NCBI GenBank assembly: GCA_021813745.1
Contig: JAKAJO010000072.1
Location: 1-50,996 of the forward strand
Source of the DNA: Acidobacteriota bacterium
GTDB taxonomy: Bacteria > Acidobacteriota > Terriglobia > Terriglobales > Acidobacteriaceae
Reading direction: 5' to 3'
DNA length: 50,996 nucleotides
Part shown: piece after piece, positions 1 through 8,959 of the stretch
Numbering within the stretch: the stretch's first letter is position 1
Layout: each line of letters starts with the position of its first letter
Notes under the pieces: model-generated
Told to the model about the DNA's origin: nothing
Database searches by the model: none
Seen by the model: only the letters and a program-made list of their open reading frames with translations
Program-made: the position numbers and the translations under genes

Positions 1-314
1 GCTCTGGGGCATTTCCTGACTCCTGCCCCTTCTCAATCCTGGCGCAAGAGCAGGTTCCAGAAGCAGAATTTTACTGAATGGTAAACATCACCGAGGCAGA
101 AGCATCGGCCCGGTGAGCCGCTGGGCATTCCATCTTTCAGCTCCCTCTGACAGCGGCAGCATTTCACTCTGTTGGTTGGTGGCAATGCACTGCATCCAGG
201 AAAAGAGAGGTAGCTCTGATTTCATGGCATCAGATGGGCGCTCCTCGGCGGAATCCGTGCCGCAACAAGTTTCCGGCGGTTTGCTTGTCCAACTTGAGAT
301 AAGGGAGATAAGAA

Positions 315-333
315 GGGGGTACTAGCGGGGGTA
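315..333. promoter_or_regulatory. Putative regulator-binding direct repeat (site 1)
   Basis: On the minus strand the heptamer TACCCCC occurs twice with a 12-base period, separated by GCTAG. A related 19-base arrangement is found at 8666-8684, upstream of the Ig-repeat protein, and matches at about 14 of 19 positions. Direct heptamers one helical turn apart are typical of sites for dimeric response regulators, and TACCCCT also fits the general NarL-type heptamer. Which gene it would control is unclear. A functional role is inference only. Confidence 0.25.
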
Positions 334-709
334 TCTATCTCTATCACTCGCCTAAAGTACCGCCTATCACGGCGAAGCCTTTCCGTTTCAATGCGTCTAC
401 AACTTCATTTTATTCTTCTACTTGAATGACATGTGAGGATCGAATCTCCAAGCCAAAATGTCAGTGACATTCGAATCCCTCTCCCCCCCCATAAGCAGCC
501 TGGGCGTTGCTGACGTTTTAAGGCGTCGATCTCTTGCAAAGCTGACCGTCCGCGCCGATGACGAGACTCTGTTCGTCCTGAACTTCAATTCCTTTGACGG
601 GACAGCGCAACGGGCTTTGACTATGAATGGACAATTCCAGGATTGAGAGGCGCGCTCTTATTTCGTTCCGGCCGTTGGGGGCTTCAGACGCAAGAAAGAG
701 AGTGGCACA

Positions 710-753
710 CTACCTTGCCTGAAAGGTAGCATGATAGCGATTTAAGAATCGCT
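710..753 (+). promoter_or_regulatory. Two tandem leader hairpins abutting the GH127 ribosome binding site
   Basis: Positions 710-716 pair with 723-729 (CTACCTT/AAGGTAG, 6-base loop). Positions 736-742 pair with 747-753 (AGCGATT/AATCGCT, 4-base loop). The second stem ends one base before the Shine-Dalgarno GGAGGAG (754-760), which precedes the TTG start at 766. The arrangement could hold the ribosome site open, or act in translational or mRNA-stability control. Function is inferred. Confidence 0.35.
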
Positions 754-765
754 GGAGGAGTTGCC

Positions 766-3231
766 TTGACGGAACTGAGCCGCCGTCGTTTCCTGCTGGC
801 AGCATCGTGCGCAAGCGCGGACCTTGCTTTCGCTGGCGCCATTCATGCCCAGATGGATCTATCCCCCTCGGGCGTCCTCTCTTTGACGCCTTATGCAACC
901 GGATTGAGAATCGCAGCGACGCCTGCGATTCAATACCGCGCCTATCGCTCTCGCACAGTACAGCAAGCCGATACCCCCACTTGGATCCAGATTGATTTGA
1001 GGCGGAGTCTTCCTATCGAAGCGATCCTGTTGTTCCCAGCGTCCGAGCGCATGTATCCGGGGCGTGATCAGTATTACGCTGGCGAGGGTTTTCCTCTTCG
1101 ATTTCTCATCGAAGCTTCCGACGACGACGGCTTCCACTCTCCCGTCACGATTGCAGACTTCCGCACCGTCGATTTCCCTGATCCAGCAGACAACATTACT
1201 CAGTTTTCATCTCCCGGCGCGCGGGGGCGCTTCATCCGGCTCACTGCGACACATCTCCGACCCGTGAAGACGCGGCCGCCTCAGGGAGTCTCCAGCGCAA
1301 CGCACAATGTCGACAGCCCTGACTTCACGCTCACGCTGGCAAAGGTAGCCGTTCTGTCGCACGGAAGCGACCTTGCAGTAGGATGCCCTGTCCTTACGGA
1401 CCCGGCGCATGGAAATCCTCAACTGGCCTCTCAGCTGACTCGCCCCTACCGGCAGGATGGGGAGTTCATCCACCGGGACAATCCCCATGCCGTAACCGAT
1501 CCAGCCACCTGGCATCCAGCTCGACACAAGGCGGAGTGCCCCAGGAGTGGTGTCGCTTTGCATGGAGGTCTTTTCCAGATAGCGATGGAAAACAACATCG
1601 AATATCTCTTGTCCTCGTACACAACTGAGGATCTGCTCCGGCAGTTCTATGAACGGACGGGAAAGATTAAGAACTTCACACCAGTCGGGTCGCAAGTCTT
1701 TTGGGAGGAGGATCTCGCCGGTTCAAATGCTGGAAGATTCCTGATGGGTGCTGGGAACACCTTGCGCTGGATGCAGCATCCCGAACTCCAGCATCGCCTG
1801 GACGCAGTCGTCGATGGGATCGCAGCCTGTCGCCAGCCCAATGGATACATCATGGCGTATCCCGAGGACACCATCTTCTACTCAGAACGCGCAGCCTACA
1901 CGCGGGCATGGCTCACGCACGGACTTCTGGAAGCTGCCTACTGCGGTAACACCCAGGCATTGCCACTTCTGCGCAGCTACTACGACTGGTTTAACCATCA
2001 GGCTTTCCTGCCGGAGATGTCGCGCGGCGCAATTCAGGGCGGCCAAGGAATGGTTGCGAACACCCGTGTTGCCATGAGTCCTGTCGGAGTTCCCAAAGAT
2101 GCGCAGGTAATTCAGCAGTTCTACCAGGAAGATGCCTGGCTCAAAGGATTGGCAAAGCGGGAGAAGCAACAGATCTGGCAGTATCCATACGACCGCCCTC
2201 ACTGTTATCTACTGACAAATCTCGAAGCCTATCTCGACCTTTACTACGTCACCGGAAATCGACTCTACTATGACGCCGTTCTTGGTGCGTGGGAACTATA
2301 CCGCGCCCACTGGCAGCAGGCTGGCGGCAGCATTTCGATCATTGAATTCGAGACGGACCCTCCCGACTCCAACGATCTCAAACAAAAGCTCGGCGAACTG
2401 TGCGGGAGTAGTTTTTGGGTCTTCCTCTCCCAAAGATTTCAGCTGTTAGATCCAGACGACGAGCGATTCGCCACAGAGATCGAAAAATCGATCTATAACG
2501 TCGGCCTCGCCAATCAGGATGGAAAAGCAGGTCTTCGCTACCACACGATTCTTGAAGGAAAAAAGGAGAAGGGCACCCACTACAACACTTGCTGCGAGGG
2601 GCAGGGCACGCGACTGCTCGGCTCGCTGCCCGAACACATTTACTCCATCGCCGCCGACGGCATCTACATCAACCTCTTTGAACCTTCCACCATTCGCTGG
2701 ATGCAATCCGAGCGGGCCTTCAAGCTTACCGTCGAGACTCGTTTCCCATTTGACACCAAGGTCAATGCGACACTACACATTGACAGGCCCGCTGAATCCA
2801 ACCTCCGCATTCGGATTCCGTCATGGGCTTCAGCGCCGATGCAAGTCTCGATCAACGGAAAGGTCGCTGGCACAGGTCAACCGGCTTCGTACCTTTCAAT
2901 TCGGCGTGTTTGGGCAGACTCTGATGTGATTGAATTTGACCTTCCCGCATCCGTCCGCGCAATACGCTATGAAGGCGTCGATCAACTCCCCGGCAGGTCT
3001 CGATACGCCTTTGAATACGGACCCATCCTGCTCGCTGCCATCGGCTCATCCAGCGCCACATTGCAGCCGGAGAAGGGCCTTGCGATAGAGAATCTCGCAA
3101 AGTCTCTTACGACCATTGACGGTGCGCCTCTTCATTTCGGATGGCGCGGAGATCAAGATCAGCGTTTCATCCCGTATTGGCAGGTGAAGGATGAGGAATT
3201 CACATGTTATCCAGCGATAGCCCTCGCGTAA
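766..3231 (+). CDS. Tat-exported GH127 (DUF1680) beta-L-arabinofuranosidase-like glycoside hydrolase
   Basis: Likely a periplasmic or secreted family GH127 enzyme; characterised members are retaining beta-L-arabinofuranosidases that release arabinose from plant glycans. The TTG start is chosen because GGAGGAG lies five bases upstream. The 821-residue product opens with a twin-arginine signal (SRRRFLLA, residues 5-12) ending near AIHAQ. Residues about 60-190 resemble a galactose-binding beta-sandwich. The long remainder fits the (alpha/alpha)6 barrel and beta domain of the family. The zinc-thiolate active site is visible: E544 and C546 in GELCG, and the C609-C610 pair in NTCCEGQGTR; the first Cys of that pair is the nucleophile in known GH127 enzymes. 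The next gene encodes a membrane phosphatase with a sugar-binding-like domain. Family assignment is firm, exact substrate unknown. Confidence 0.87.
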   Translation: MTELSRRRFLLAASCASADLAFAGAIHAQMDLSPSGVLSLTPYATGLRIAATPAIQYRAYRSRTVQQADTPTWIQIDLRRSLPIEAILLFPASERMYPGRDQYYAGEGFPLRFLIEASDDDGFHSPVTIADFRTVDFPDPADNITQFSSPGARGRFIRLTATHLRPVKTRPPQGVSSATHNVDSPDFTLTLAKVAVLSHGSDLAVGCPVLTDPAHGNPQLASQLTRPYRQDGEFIHRDNPHAVTDPATWHPARHKAECPRSGVALHGGLFQIAMENNIEYLLSSYTTEDLLRQFYERTGKIKNFTPVGSQVFWEEDLAGSNAGRFLMGAGNTLRWMQHPELQHRLDAVVDGIAACRQPNGYIMAYPEDTIFYSERAAYTRAWLTHGLLEAAYCGNTQALPLLRSYYDWFNHQAFLPEMSRGAIQGGQGMVANTRVAMSPVGVPKDAQVIQQFYQEDAWLKGLAKREKQQIWQYPYDRPHCYLLTNLEAYLDLYYVTGNRLYYDAVLGAWELYRAHWQQAGGSISIIEFETDPPDSNDLKQKLGELCGSSFWVFLSQRFQLLDPDDERFATEIEKSIYNVGLANQDGKAGLRYHTILEGKKEKGTHYNTCCEGQGTRLLGSLPEHIYSIAADGIYINLFEPSTIRWMQSERAFKLTVETRFPFDTKVNATLHIDRPAESNLRIRIPSWASAPMQVSINGKVAGTGQPASYLSIRRVWADSDVIEFDLPASVRAIRYEGVDQLPGRSRYAFEYGPILLAAIGSSSATLQPEKGLAIENLAKSLTTIDGAPLHFGWRGDQDQRFIPYWQVKDEEFTCYPAIALA

Positions 3232-3479
3232 TCGCACGACGTTCCGGAAATCTGCCGGAGTTCGGCGCGACCGCAACGAGAGGACCGGACGCTCAAGGCA
3301 TATTATCGGATTCCGAAAGCCAGAAGGGTTCCACGCGGCCTCGCCGGGGCTGGCGCATCGTAGGTTTGCCACCCTGCTGCATCCGGACCGGAGATACAGG
3401 ATAACCATGCGGCCGGGATCCTTCCAATCTCTCGATTTCTACCGTTTGGAATTTAGCGTTGACGGAGTATTCTTTCGTC

Positions 3480-5555
3480 ATGCTTGGCTGGCGCACAGGC
3501 TTCATTCTTCCCGGCGTTCTTGCACTGCTGGCCGCATTCCCGCCGTGGACGCAGCCTCAAAACGTCTCACAGTCACACGGTCCGAACTCCAGAACTCTTG
3601 TATTGGATGGAATGGGAAAGGGTACCGCCGATCTGGGCGGCCTTTGGCAGTTTCACCTAGGGGATGATCTTCAGTGGGCGCAACCAGGATTCGACGACTC
3701 TCAATGGAAATCACTTCTCGTTGATGCTCCTTGGGGAGCGCAGGGCTATCCCTCTTACACTGGCTTCGCATGGTATCGCCGCCACGTCGATATCGTGCCG
3801 GAACCTGGCGCCTCCGGACAGTACCGAATCCTCATTCCCGACGCTGAAGATGCCTACGAGGTCTACTGGAATGGGCATCTGGTCGGCAGCTATGGTCATT
3901 TTCCACCTCACCCCTATTGGTATTACACCGTCTTTCCGCGCTCCTTTCCCATTCACGGCGGATCAGGCGGTGTTCTCGCCATCCGCATCTGGAAAGCCCC
4001 CCTCGACATCTTCTCCCTGGCCGAGTCAGGCGGAATCTACTCGACTCCGACACTGGGAGACCCCGATTCAATCACGCTCTACGAGCGGGCCATCCTCTGG
4101 AGCGAAGTGCAACAGGATCTCTTCGATTACTCATTGGTACTTCTCCGGCTTTTCATCGCAGTCCTGTGTGTCGTCCTTTGGACTCGCAGCCGGAAAGAGC
4201 AGCTCTTTCTCTGGGTCGGAGTCTTCACCGTCACCCCGGTCGGTCTGGGAATCCTGCAAAATCTCTTTTTCATCCCTTTCTCCTACGAGCTCGCTCGCGG
4301 CATCAACCAGCCTCTCTACGTGCTGTCCAACATCTCGCTCTGGTTCCTGCTCGTGTGGCTCCTCCGGCTCAATGAGAACCCCCGCATCCTCAAAGTTACG
4401 GACTTGATCGCTCGGATCACTCTGATCGTGGGGCTCCTCGACGGCATGCTGGCGCTCTTTTGGGGGAATGCCACCCTTTGGATGCAGTGGGCCGACGGTA
4501 TTCTCGCCGCCTGCATTCTGCTCTCCGAGCTCTACCCCTTCGCTCTCATCTTCCTCGGCCTGCGCAAACACCTCGATGCGTCCCGCTGGGCAGTCGCAGG
4601 CACTGCATTCCTCGTGCAGATGATCCGTACCATTGCGGACGCCAGCGCGCTCGGCCAGCGATTCACCCATTGGACGCTTTACTCCAGCCTGATCGACAAC
4701 AACAGTTTCCAGATTCAGGGCGTCGTCTTTACTCCGGAAAAAATCGCTTCCCTCGCCCTCTTCGCGGCCATCGTATATGCAATTTACCGGTATGTCATTG
4801 AGACCCAGGCTCGCCGCACCGCGCTCGAGCAGGAGATGCAGAGCGCCAGGGAAATTCAGCAGGTCTTGATTCCTGAGACTCTTCCTTCTCTCGAAGGCTT
4901 CGCCGTCACCAGCGCGTATACACCTGCCCTGGAGGTTGGCGGCGATTTCTTTCAGATTCTCGCAAACTCCGACGGATCGACCATTGTGGCCATTGGGGAT
5001 GTCAGCGGCAAGGGATTAAAGGCTGCCATGAACGTTTCAATGATCGTGGGGGTCATTCGCGCCGAAACGGCCGCCAGCACCAGCCCGCAAAAAATCGTAT
5101 CGGCGCTCAACCAATGTCTGGTTGGACGCATGCAGGGTGGCTTCGCCACGGGCATCGTCTTTCGTTTGGATTCCGACGGAACCGTCACGCTGGCCAACGC
5201 AGGACATTTACCACCCTACCTCAACGGGCAGGAACTCACCCTGGAGCCGTCTCTGCCGCTCGGCCTGATCAAACAGACCGATTACCACGAGGTCACTGTG
5301 CGCCTCCAACCTGGCGATCAGCTCAGCTTGTACACCGATGGCCTGCTCGAGGCGCGCAACGAGCGTGGCGAGCTCTTTGGCTTTGAGCGCATGAACAACC
5401 TCTTTGCCACACGGCCCACGGCCCAGCAGGCCAGTGAGACGGCTGTCGCCTTTGGTCAGGAGGACGACATCACAATCCTCACCCTCACGCGTCTTGCCGC
5501 CGGGCAGGAGTCCAGCACGCAACTGGTCGCTCCCGGGCTCTCACGCGCCTCCTGA
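3480..5555 (+). CDS. Membrane SpoIIE/RsbU-type PP2C serine phosphatase with extracytoplasmic beta-sandwich sensor
   Basis: Predicted sensor phosphatase that would dephosphorylate a cytoplasmic partner, typically an anti-sigma antagonist, in response to an external signal. ATG 3480 is preferred, with GACGGAG upstream; a TTG at 3459 would add seven residues. The order is: N-terminal hydrophobic segment; a jelly-roll region resembling the sugar-binding domain of GH2 enzymes (about residues 45-190); a block of about six or seven membrane helices (about 215-435); a short coiled linker (QEMQSAREIQQVLIP); then a complete PP2C/SpoIIE domain. Metal-binding motifs are intact: EVGGDFF, GDVSGKG, YTDGLLEA and EDDITIL. 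No anti-sigma or STAS partner lies next to it. The position after a secreted arabinosidase suggests that the ligand could be a sugar, which is inference. Confidence 0.8.
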   Translation: MLGWRTGFILPGVLALLAAFPPWTQPQNVSQSHGPNSRTLVLDGMGKGTADLGGLWQFHLGDDLQWAQPGFDDSQWKSLLVDAPWGAQGYPSYTGFAWYRRHVDIVPEPGASGQYRILIPDAEDAYEVYWNGHLVGSYGHFPPHPYWYYTVFPRSFPIHGGSGGVLAIRIWKAPLDIFSLAESGGIYSTPTLGDPDSITLYERAILWSEVQQDLFDYSLVLLRLFIAVLCVVLWTRSRKEQLFLWVGVFTVTPVGLGILQNLFFIPFSYELARGINQPLYVLSNISLWFLLVWLLRLNENPRILKVTDLIARITLIVGLLDGMLALFWGNATLWMQWADGILAACILLSELYPFALIFLGLRKHLDASRWAVAGTAFLVQMIRTIADASALGQRFTHWTLYSSLIDNNSFQIQGVVFTPEKIASLALFAAIVYAIYRYVIETQARRTALEQEMQSAREIQQVLIPETLPSLEGFAVTSAYTPALEVGGDFFQILANSDGSTIVAIGDVSGKGLKAAMNVSMIVGVIRAETAASTSPQKIVSALNQCLVGRMQGGFATGIVFRLDSDGTVTLANAGHLPPYLNGQELTLEPSLPLGLIKQTDYHEVTVRLQPGDQLSLYTDGLLEARNERGELFGFERMNNLFATRPTAQQASETAVAFGQEDDITILTLTRLAAGQESSTQLVAPGLSRAS

Positions 5556-5629
5556 TCCCGTCGTATCCGCACTCTTCGCTCTTGATGCTTTTGTCGAACT
5601 CGCCTCATCCGACCCTCCATCCAAGCGCA

Positions 5630-5665
5630 AAAACCTGGAGGCCCACCCATCGGGCTGGCCTCCAG
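5630..5665 (-). terminator. Rho-independent terminator of the Ig-repeat gene, in a convergent gap
   Basis: A 9-base-pair stem (5635-5643 with 5657-5665, CTGGAGGCC/GGCCTCCAG) with a 13-base loop is followed on the minus strand by a run of T (complement of AAAAA at 5629-5633). It lies 34 bases past the stop of the minus-strand gene and between two converging genes, so it may also act on plus-strand transcripts. Confidence 0.7.
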
Positions 5666-5698
5666 CCACAGCGCAGGCGAGTCTTCTCCGCCTTTGTC

Positions 5699-8590
5699 TT
5701 ACGGCGCAGGAGGAACTGCGACTTGCAGATCAATCAAGGCGTTTCCGCTGGCATAGTTGGTGCCATTGGAGTAAACCGCCTGGATGGCATCGGTTCCGTT
5801 GGGTAATGCAGTCGCGGGAATCGTGATGCTGGCACTTCCCACACTCACGGGAACTGCTCCGCCACCCAGAACGGTGCTTCCGTAAAGGAACGTGACTGTC
5901 CCGGTTGACGGCGGTCCCGCGCTCCAGGATGCAATCGAGGCTGCCAGAGTCAGGTTCCCTCCCGTCACATACCAGGAGGATGGAGTCACCTGTACCGTCA
6001 CAGGAGCAGGAGTTACCACAAAACTCTCGCTGATCGGACCCGCCGCTGCATAGTTCGTTTGCGCAGGATAACGGATGATAAGCGAATGCGTTCCCACCGG
6101 TGGCTTCGGAATGACGATTGTTGTCGTCCCGGAGACCAACGCAAGGCTTACCGGCGCTCCGCCATCATAACTGTATGTCACGGAGCCCTGTGGCGCCCCG
6201 GCATTCGAACTCGCATACACGCCGCACTGGTAGTTGGCGCCATACGGATAGGGCGTATTCCAGCAGGATGCGGTCAGGGTGACGGGCACCGGCGACACTG
6301 TGAGCTGAACCGCGGCCGAATAGCCGAGCTTGTTGTTCGTATCTCCCATGTACTCCGCGTTAAGCGAATGCTGACCTGCCGGCAGGTTCGCCAGATAGTA
6401 GTAAACGCTCCCTTTTTTCAGCGTCAGCGTCGCAGCCGGACTTCCATTGTCCAGGATGACGACGGTTCCCGTCGGAACGCTTCCATTGATGTTCAGCACC
6501 TGGACTTGTATTTCCGTCCCTAGCGGATACACAATCGCGTTCGAAGCAATCGACAACTGGATCTGGCTGTCGATGTTGACCGTGTAGCTCACAGAAGAGG
6601 AGTTTGAGTTCCCCGCCGCGTCTGCCACGTTCACCGTGAAGGTCCCCCCGGCGGTCGTGTTCACTGGCGATGTCAGCGGGCCGGTGGACAACACCCCCGA
6701 GAAAGATTGACTGCCACAGCTCACAACACCCGATGCGACCCCGTTATTCAGTGGGTCCGAGCAGCTGTAAGTGGCCGTCACAGACTGGCCCTGATAGTAC
6801 GCCCCTGACGACGGCGAGAGCGCGATGGTTCCCACCTCGGGCGGCTTCGTGTCTACGTTGATTGGGAACGTATAGAAGTTGGTTGACCAGCTTCCACTTT
6901 TGTCCTCCAGGTACTGGAACTCCTGGGTCCCTGCGCAGTCCTTCGCATAATAGTGGATCAGGTAATTGCCGTCTAGCAGACCAGTGAAAGTCTCCGCTGG
7001 GCTCACGAGTGCCGGCAAAGGCTGCGAAGAGGGAGTCAGTGAACTTGGGCATGCCGTCGAGCTCGTGAAGACTGAATCCGCCGGATTCACATTACCGGGA
7101 GTCGGCAAAGCGGACGCCAGGGAAATTCCATAGGTGATGCTGTTCACCGGAGCCGCGACAAACGCACTTGCATTTGCCACAGTGGTGCCCGTCAAGTACG
7201 GCGGCTGGCTCGAGAAGACGACACTGGGACTCGCATTGCGCGTCCAGTTTCCCGGTCCAAGGGTCACAGGTTTCCCCGTGCTATCCGAAGGAGTCACCGT
7301 AGTCAGCGGCTCCGGCACTCCATAGATAGAAACAAAGGTGGAGTTGGGATGCGTCGTCTGTCCGCCACTGGTAAATGATCCCGGACCGCTGAAGCTCGTC
7401 AGCAGGTTCTGCGGGCACACCACATCTTGTAAACCGGACTCTGAACTGAATTGGCAAGGCCCTCCTGTCCACGGCTCGCTGGCCATCAGGAATCCCATGC
7501 CTTCATGGAACGTCGGCCCGTTCGGTACTACAATGTCAGTCAACTTGAAAGATGATCCATCAAAGACCTCGCGCAATACTTCATTCGAAGCGCTCGAAAC
7601 GGGGCAATTTGCGCCCGCGGCGGAAGCGCTGGAGCCGCTCGTGCAGGTCAGTGTAAACAGCTTGCAGGCTGGCTTCCCATCTACCAGTTCGCCGCTGTGA
7701 ACTAGACACCTGGATGTCGCAAACGGCGTTCCACTTACATAGCTCACAAACTGATTCGGCGCCATTCCGGAATCAGCAACCTGGGGAATTGCCCCACTGG
7801 CATTCGCGGTCACCGTATTGTTGGTGTATGCAGCTGACACATCATACGTGAATCCGATCTGCTGATTCGTGCTTGGATTGAAATTGAAATCCTGGCTCGT
7901 TTGCGGATTCCCCGTGATGGAGTTGATCGGATTTCCGCTGATGATGCCTCCGTTCTGGACTCCCTGCAGCGTGCAGTTCGTAGAGAGGTAAACGCTGGAA
8001 CTCGCGACTTTTCCCCCCTCATCCTCGAGTGAAATCGTCAGTTGCTGTACGCCCTGAGTCAAATAACTCGAAACATCGATGGGGCCAATGCCGCCTGTTG
8101 TCACAATCGCTGGGCCGCTCGGATTGGATGGATAGGGTGCGCTATCGACGTCCAGCCCATCCAGACCACCACCGCTCGCGGGTCTCTGATAGGCGGTCGT
8201 GAAGCAATCCGGATAGCTGATGCCGCCGCTGTAATCCGTCTGTCCAATGCTGCTTTTGCAAACATTGTCCGCGTTCGGATTGCCGGCAACCGCGGGAATG
8301 CTTGTCGAGCTCACGGAAATATAGTTATCCACCAGGACTGGTCCGGTACCGCCCGAATTCCCGGAAATCATCGCCGTGATCGGTGACTCTGCGCAATCCA
8401 GCGTCAGCGTATTGGTGTTAAATGTATCCGGGACCGTGTAACTCGCCCCAGATTGGGAATTTCGGACGTCAACCGGTCCAAACACCTGGATCGCCGGCGG
8501 GATCGGCGCCTGAGCGGCAGCCATGGGAGCGATCATTTCAAGGCACGACAACAGAAAAGGGACGCAGATCAGAACACACATTTTTTTCAC
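5699..8590 (-). CDS. Large secreted protein with bacterial Ig-like (Big_3) repeats
   Basis: A 963-residue exported protein of unknown role, probably surface-associated. The start is GTG 8590, with AGGAGG about nine bases upstream. Residues 1-26 form a Sec signal peptide ending near MAAAQA. The C-terminal 300 residues hold at least three Ig-like modules with the family pattern of TGTV/QGSV strands and final NY-S/A units (for example about 690-775, 780-865 and 868-955). The central part is rich in Ser, Thr, Gly and Pro with few charges, typical of adhesive or cell-surface proteins. Cys residues are scattered in the N-terminal two thirds. Similar repeat proteins are abundant in Acidobacteria. 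No enzymatic motif was seen. It is monocistronic with its own terminator. Confidence 0.7.
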   Translation of the reverse strand: MKKMCVLICVPFLLSCLEMIAPMAAAQAPIPPAIQVFGPVDVRNSQSGASYTVPDTFNTNTLTLDCAESPITAMISGNSGGTGPVLVDNYISVSSTSIPAVAGNPNADNVCKSSIGQTDYSGGISYPDCFTTAYQRPASGGGLDGLDVDSAPYPSNPSGPAIVTTGGIGPIDVSSYLTQGVQQLTISLEDEGGKVASSSVYLSTNCTLQGVQNGGIISGNPINSITGNPQTSQDFNFNPSTNQQIGFTYDVSAAYTNNTVTANASGAIPQVADSGMAPNQFVSYVSGTPFATSRCLVHSGELVDGKPACKLFTLTCTSGSSASAAGANCPVSSASNEVLREVFDGSSFKLTDIVVPNGPTFHEGMGFLMASEPWTGGPCQFSSESGLQDVVCPQNLLTSFSGPGSFTSGGQTTHPNSTFVSIYGVPEPLTTVTPSDSTGKPVTLGPGNWTRNASPSVVFSSQPPYLTGTTVANASAFVAAPVNSITYGISLASALPTPGNVNPADSVFTSSTACPSSLTPSSQPLPALVSPAETFTGLLDGNYLIHYYAKDCAGTQEFQYLEDKSGSWSTNFYTFPINVDTKPPEVGTIALSPSSGAYYQGQSVTATYSCSDPLNNGVASGVVSCGSQSFSGVLSTGPLTSPVNTTAGGTFTVNVADAAGNSNSSSVSYTVNIDSQIQLSIASNAIVYPLGTEIQVQVLNINGSVPTGTVVILDNGSPAATLTLKKGSVYYYLANLPAGQHSLNAEYMGDTNNKLGYSAAVQLTVSPVPVTLTASCWNTPYPYGANYQCGVYASSNAGAPQGSVTYSYDGGAPVSLALVSGTTTIVIPKPPVGTHSLIIRYPAQTNYAAAGPISESFVVTPAPVTVQVTPSSWYVTGGNLTLAASIASWSAGPPSTGTVTFLYGSTVLGGGAVPVSVGSASITIPATALPNGTDAIQAVYSNGTNYASGNALIDLQVAVPPAP

Positions 8591-8665
8591 TTGTTCGACC
8601 TCCTAGTCAGAAGCAAGCAGACTGGTATGGATTCAACAGGCGAGTCAGATCCTTTACCGCGTAAT

Positions 8666-8684
8666 GGGGGTTTACGCAGGGGTA
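8666..8684. promoter_or_regulatory. Putative regulator-binding direct repeat (site 2), upstream of the Ig-repeat gene
   Basis: On the minus strand the site reads TACCCCT, six bases, then ACCCCC. It matches site 1 (315-333) at about 14 of 19 positions. It ends 76 bases upstream of the GTG start of the Ig-repeat gene, a plausible place for an activator site. No regulator is identified. Confidence 0.3.
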
Positions 8685-8763
8685 ACTGGAAGCAAGGTGA
8701 CTCGCGCACTTTGCACAAGCGGCCCGGAAGCTCACCTAGTGTCGCTGTAACTTTCGCATCATG

Positions 8764-8868
8764 TCAACGAAAAAATCGATGAGAAACGCCAAAGCTCAAA
8801 TCCAGTGTGTATGACCTGAAAGACCGCCCTGAGCCTTTGAAAGGGTCGGCGTAATCGATGGAATCTAT
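8764..8868 (-). pseudogene. Possible remnant of an outer-membrane beta-barrel C-terminus
   Basis: The last 34 codons of a minus-strand frame contain YADPFKGSGRSF followed by SYTLDLSFGVSHRF and a stop. The alternating hydrophobic pattern ending in an aromatic residue is the usual closing strand of acidobacterial outer-membrane barrel proteins. Nothing upstream in frame continues the similarity, so it may be a decayed gene end. The match is by pattern recognition only. Confidence 0.22.
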
Positions 8869-8959
8869 TTGAGAGCGCTTGACGCAGCACGCTCGACACA
8901 ACGCCTGGATAAGTTGCGGGCATGCAGAAGTCCCGCCAGGATTTCGTTGATCCACAACC

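Larger units (their letters stand above)
1..765. other. Stretch with no convincing gene; leader of the GH127 gene at its right end
   Basis: The short open frames here have no clear ribosome binding site, no recognisable domain and no coding character, so none is called. A minus-strand frame of 45 codons starting near 215 is also unrecognised. Two items stand out: a GC-rich 19-base near-direct repeat at 315-333, and two small hairpins at 710-753 just before the next gene. The region may contain the promoter of the GH127 gene, but no clear -35/-10 pair was found. Confidence 0.5.
8591..8959. other. 369-base gap: upstream region of the Ig-repeat gene and a possible gene remnant
   Basis: The gap holds the ribosome site and putative regulatory repeat (8666-8684) of the minus-strand Ig gene. 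Positions 8764-8868 hold a short minus-strand frame resembling the end of an outer-membrane beta-barrel protein. No intact gene is seen. The respiratory operon ends at 8960, and no clear terminator hairpin was found after it. Confidence 0.4.

Noticed and set aside
113..646. Two short plus-strand frames (70 and 62 codons)
   Set aside because: No ribosome site, no domain, composition unlike neighbouring genes.
4131..4670. Minus-strand frame of 179 codons opposite the membrane phosphatase
   Set aside because: It is antisense to the transmembrane region of the phosphatase; its acidic, Glu-rich product is the usual shadow of hydrophobic codons.
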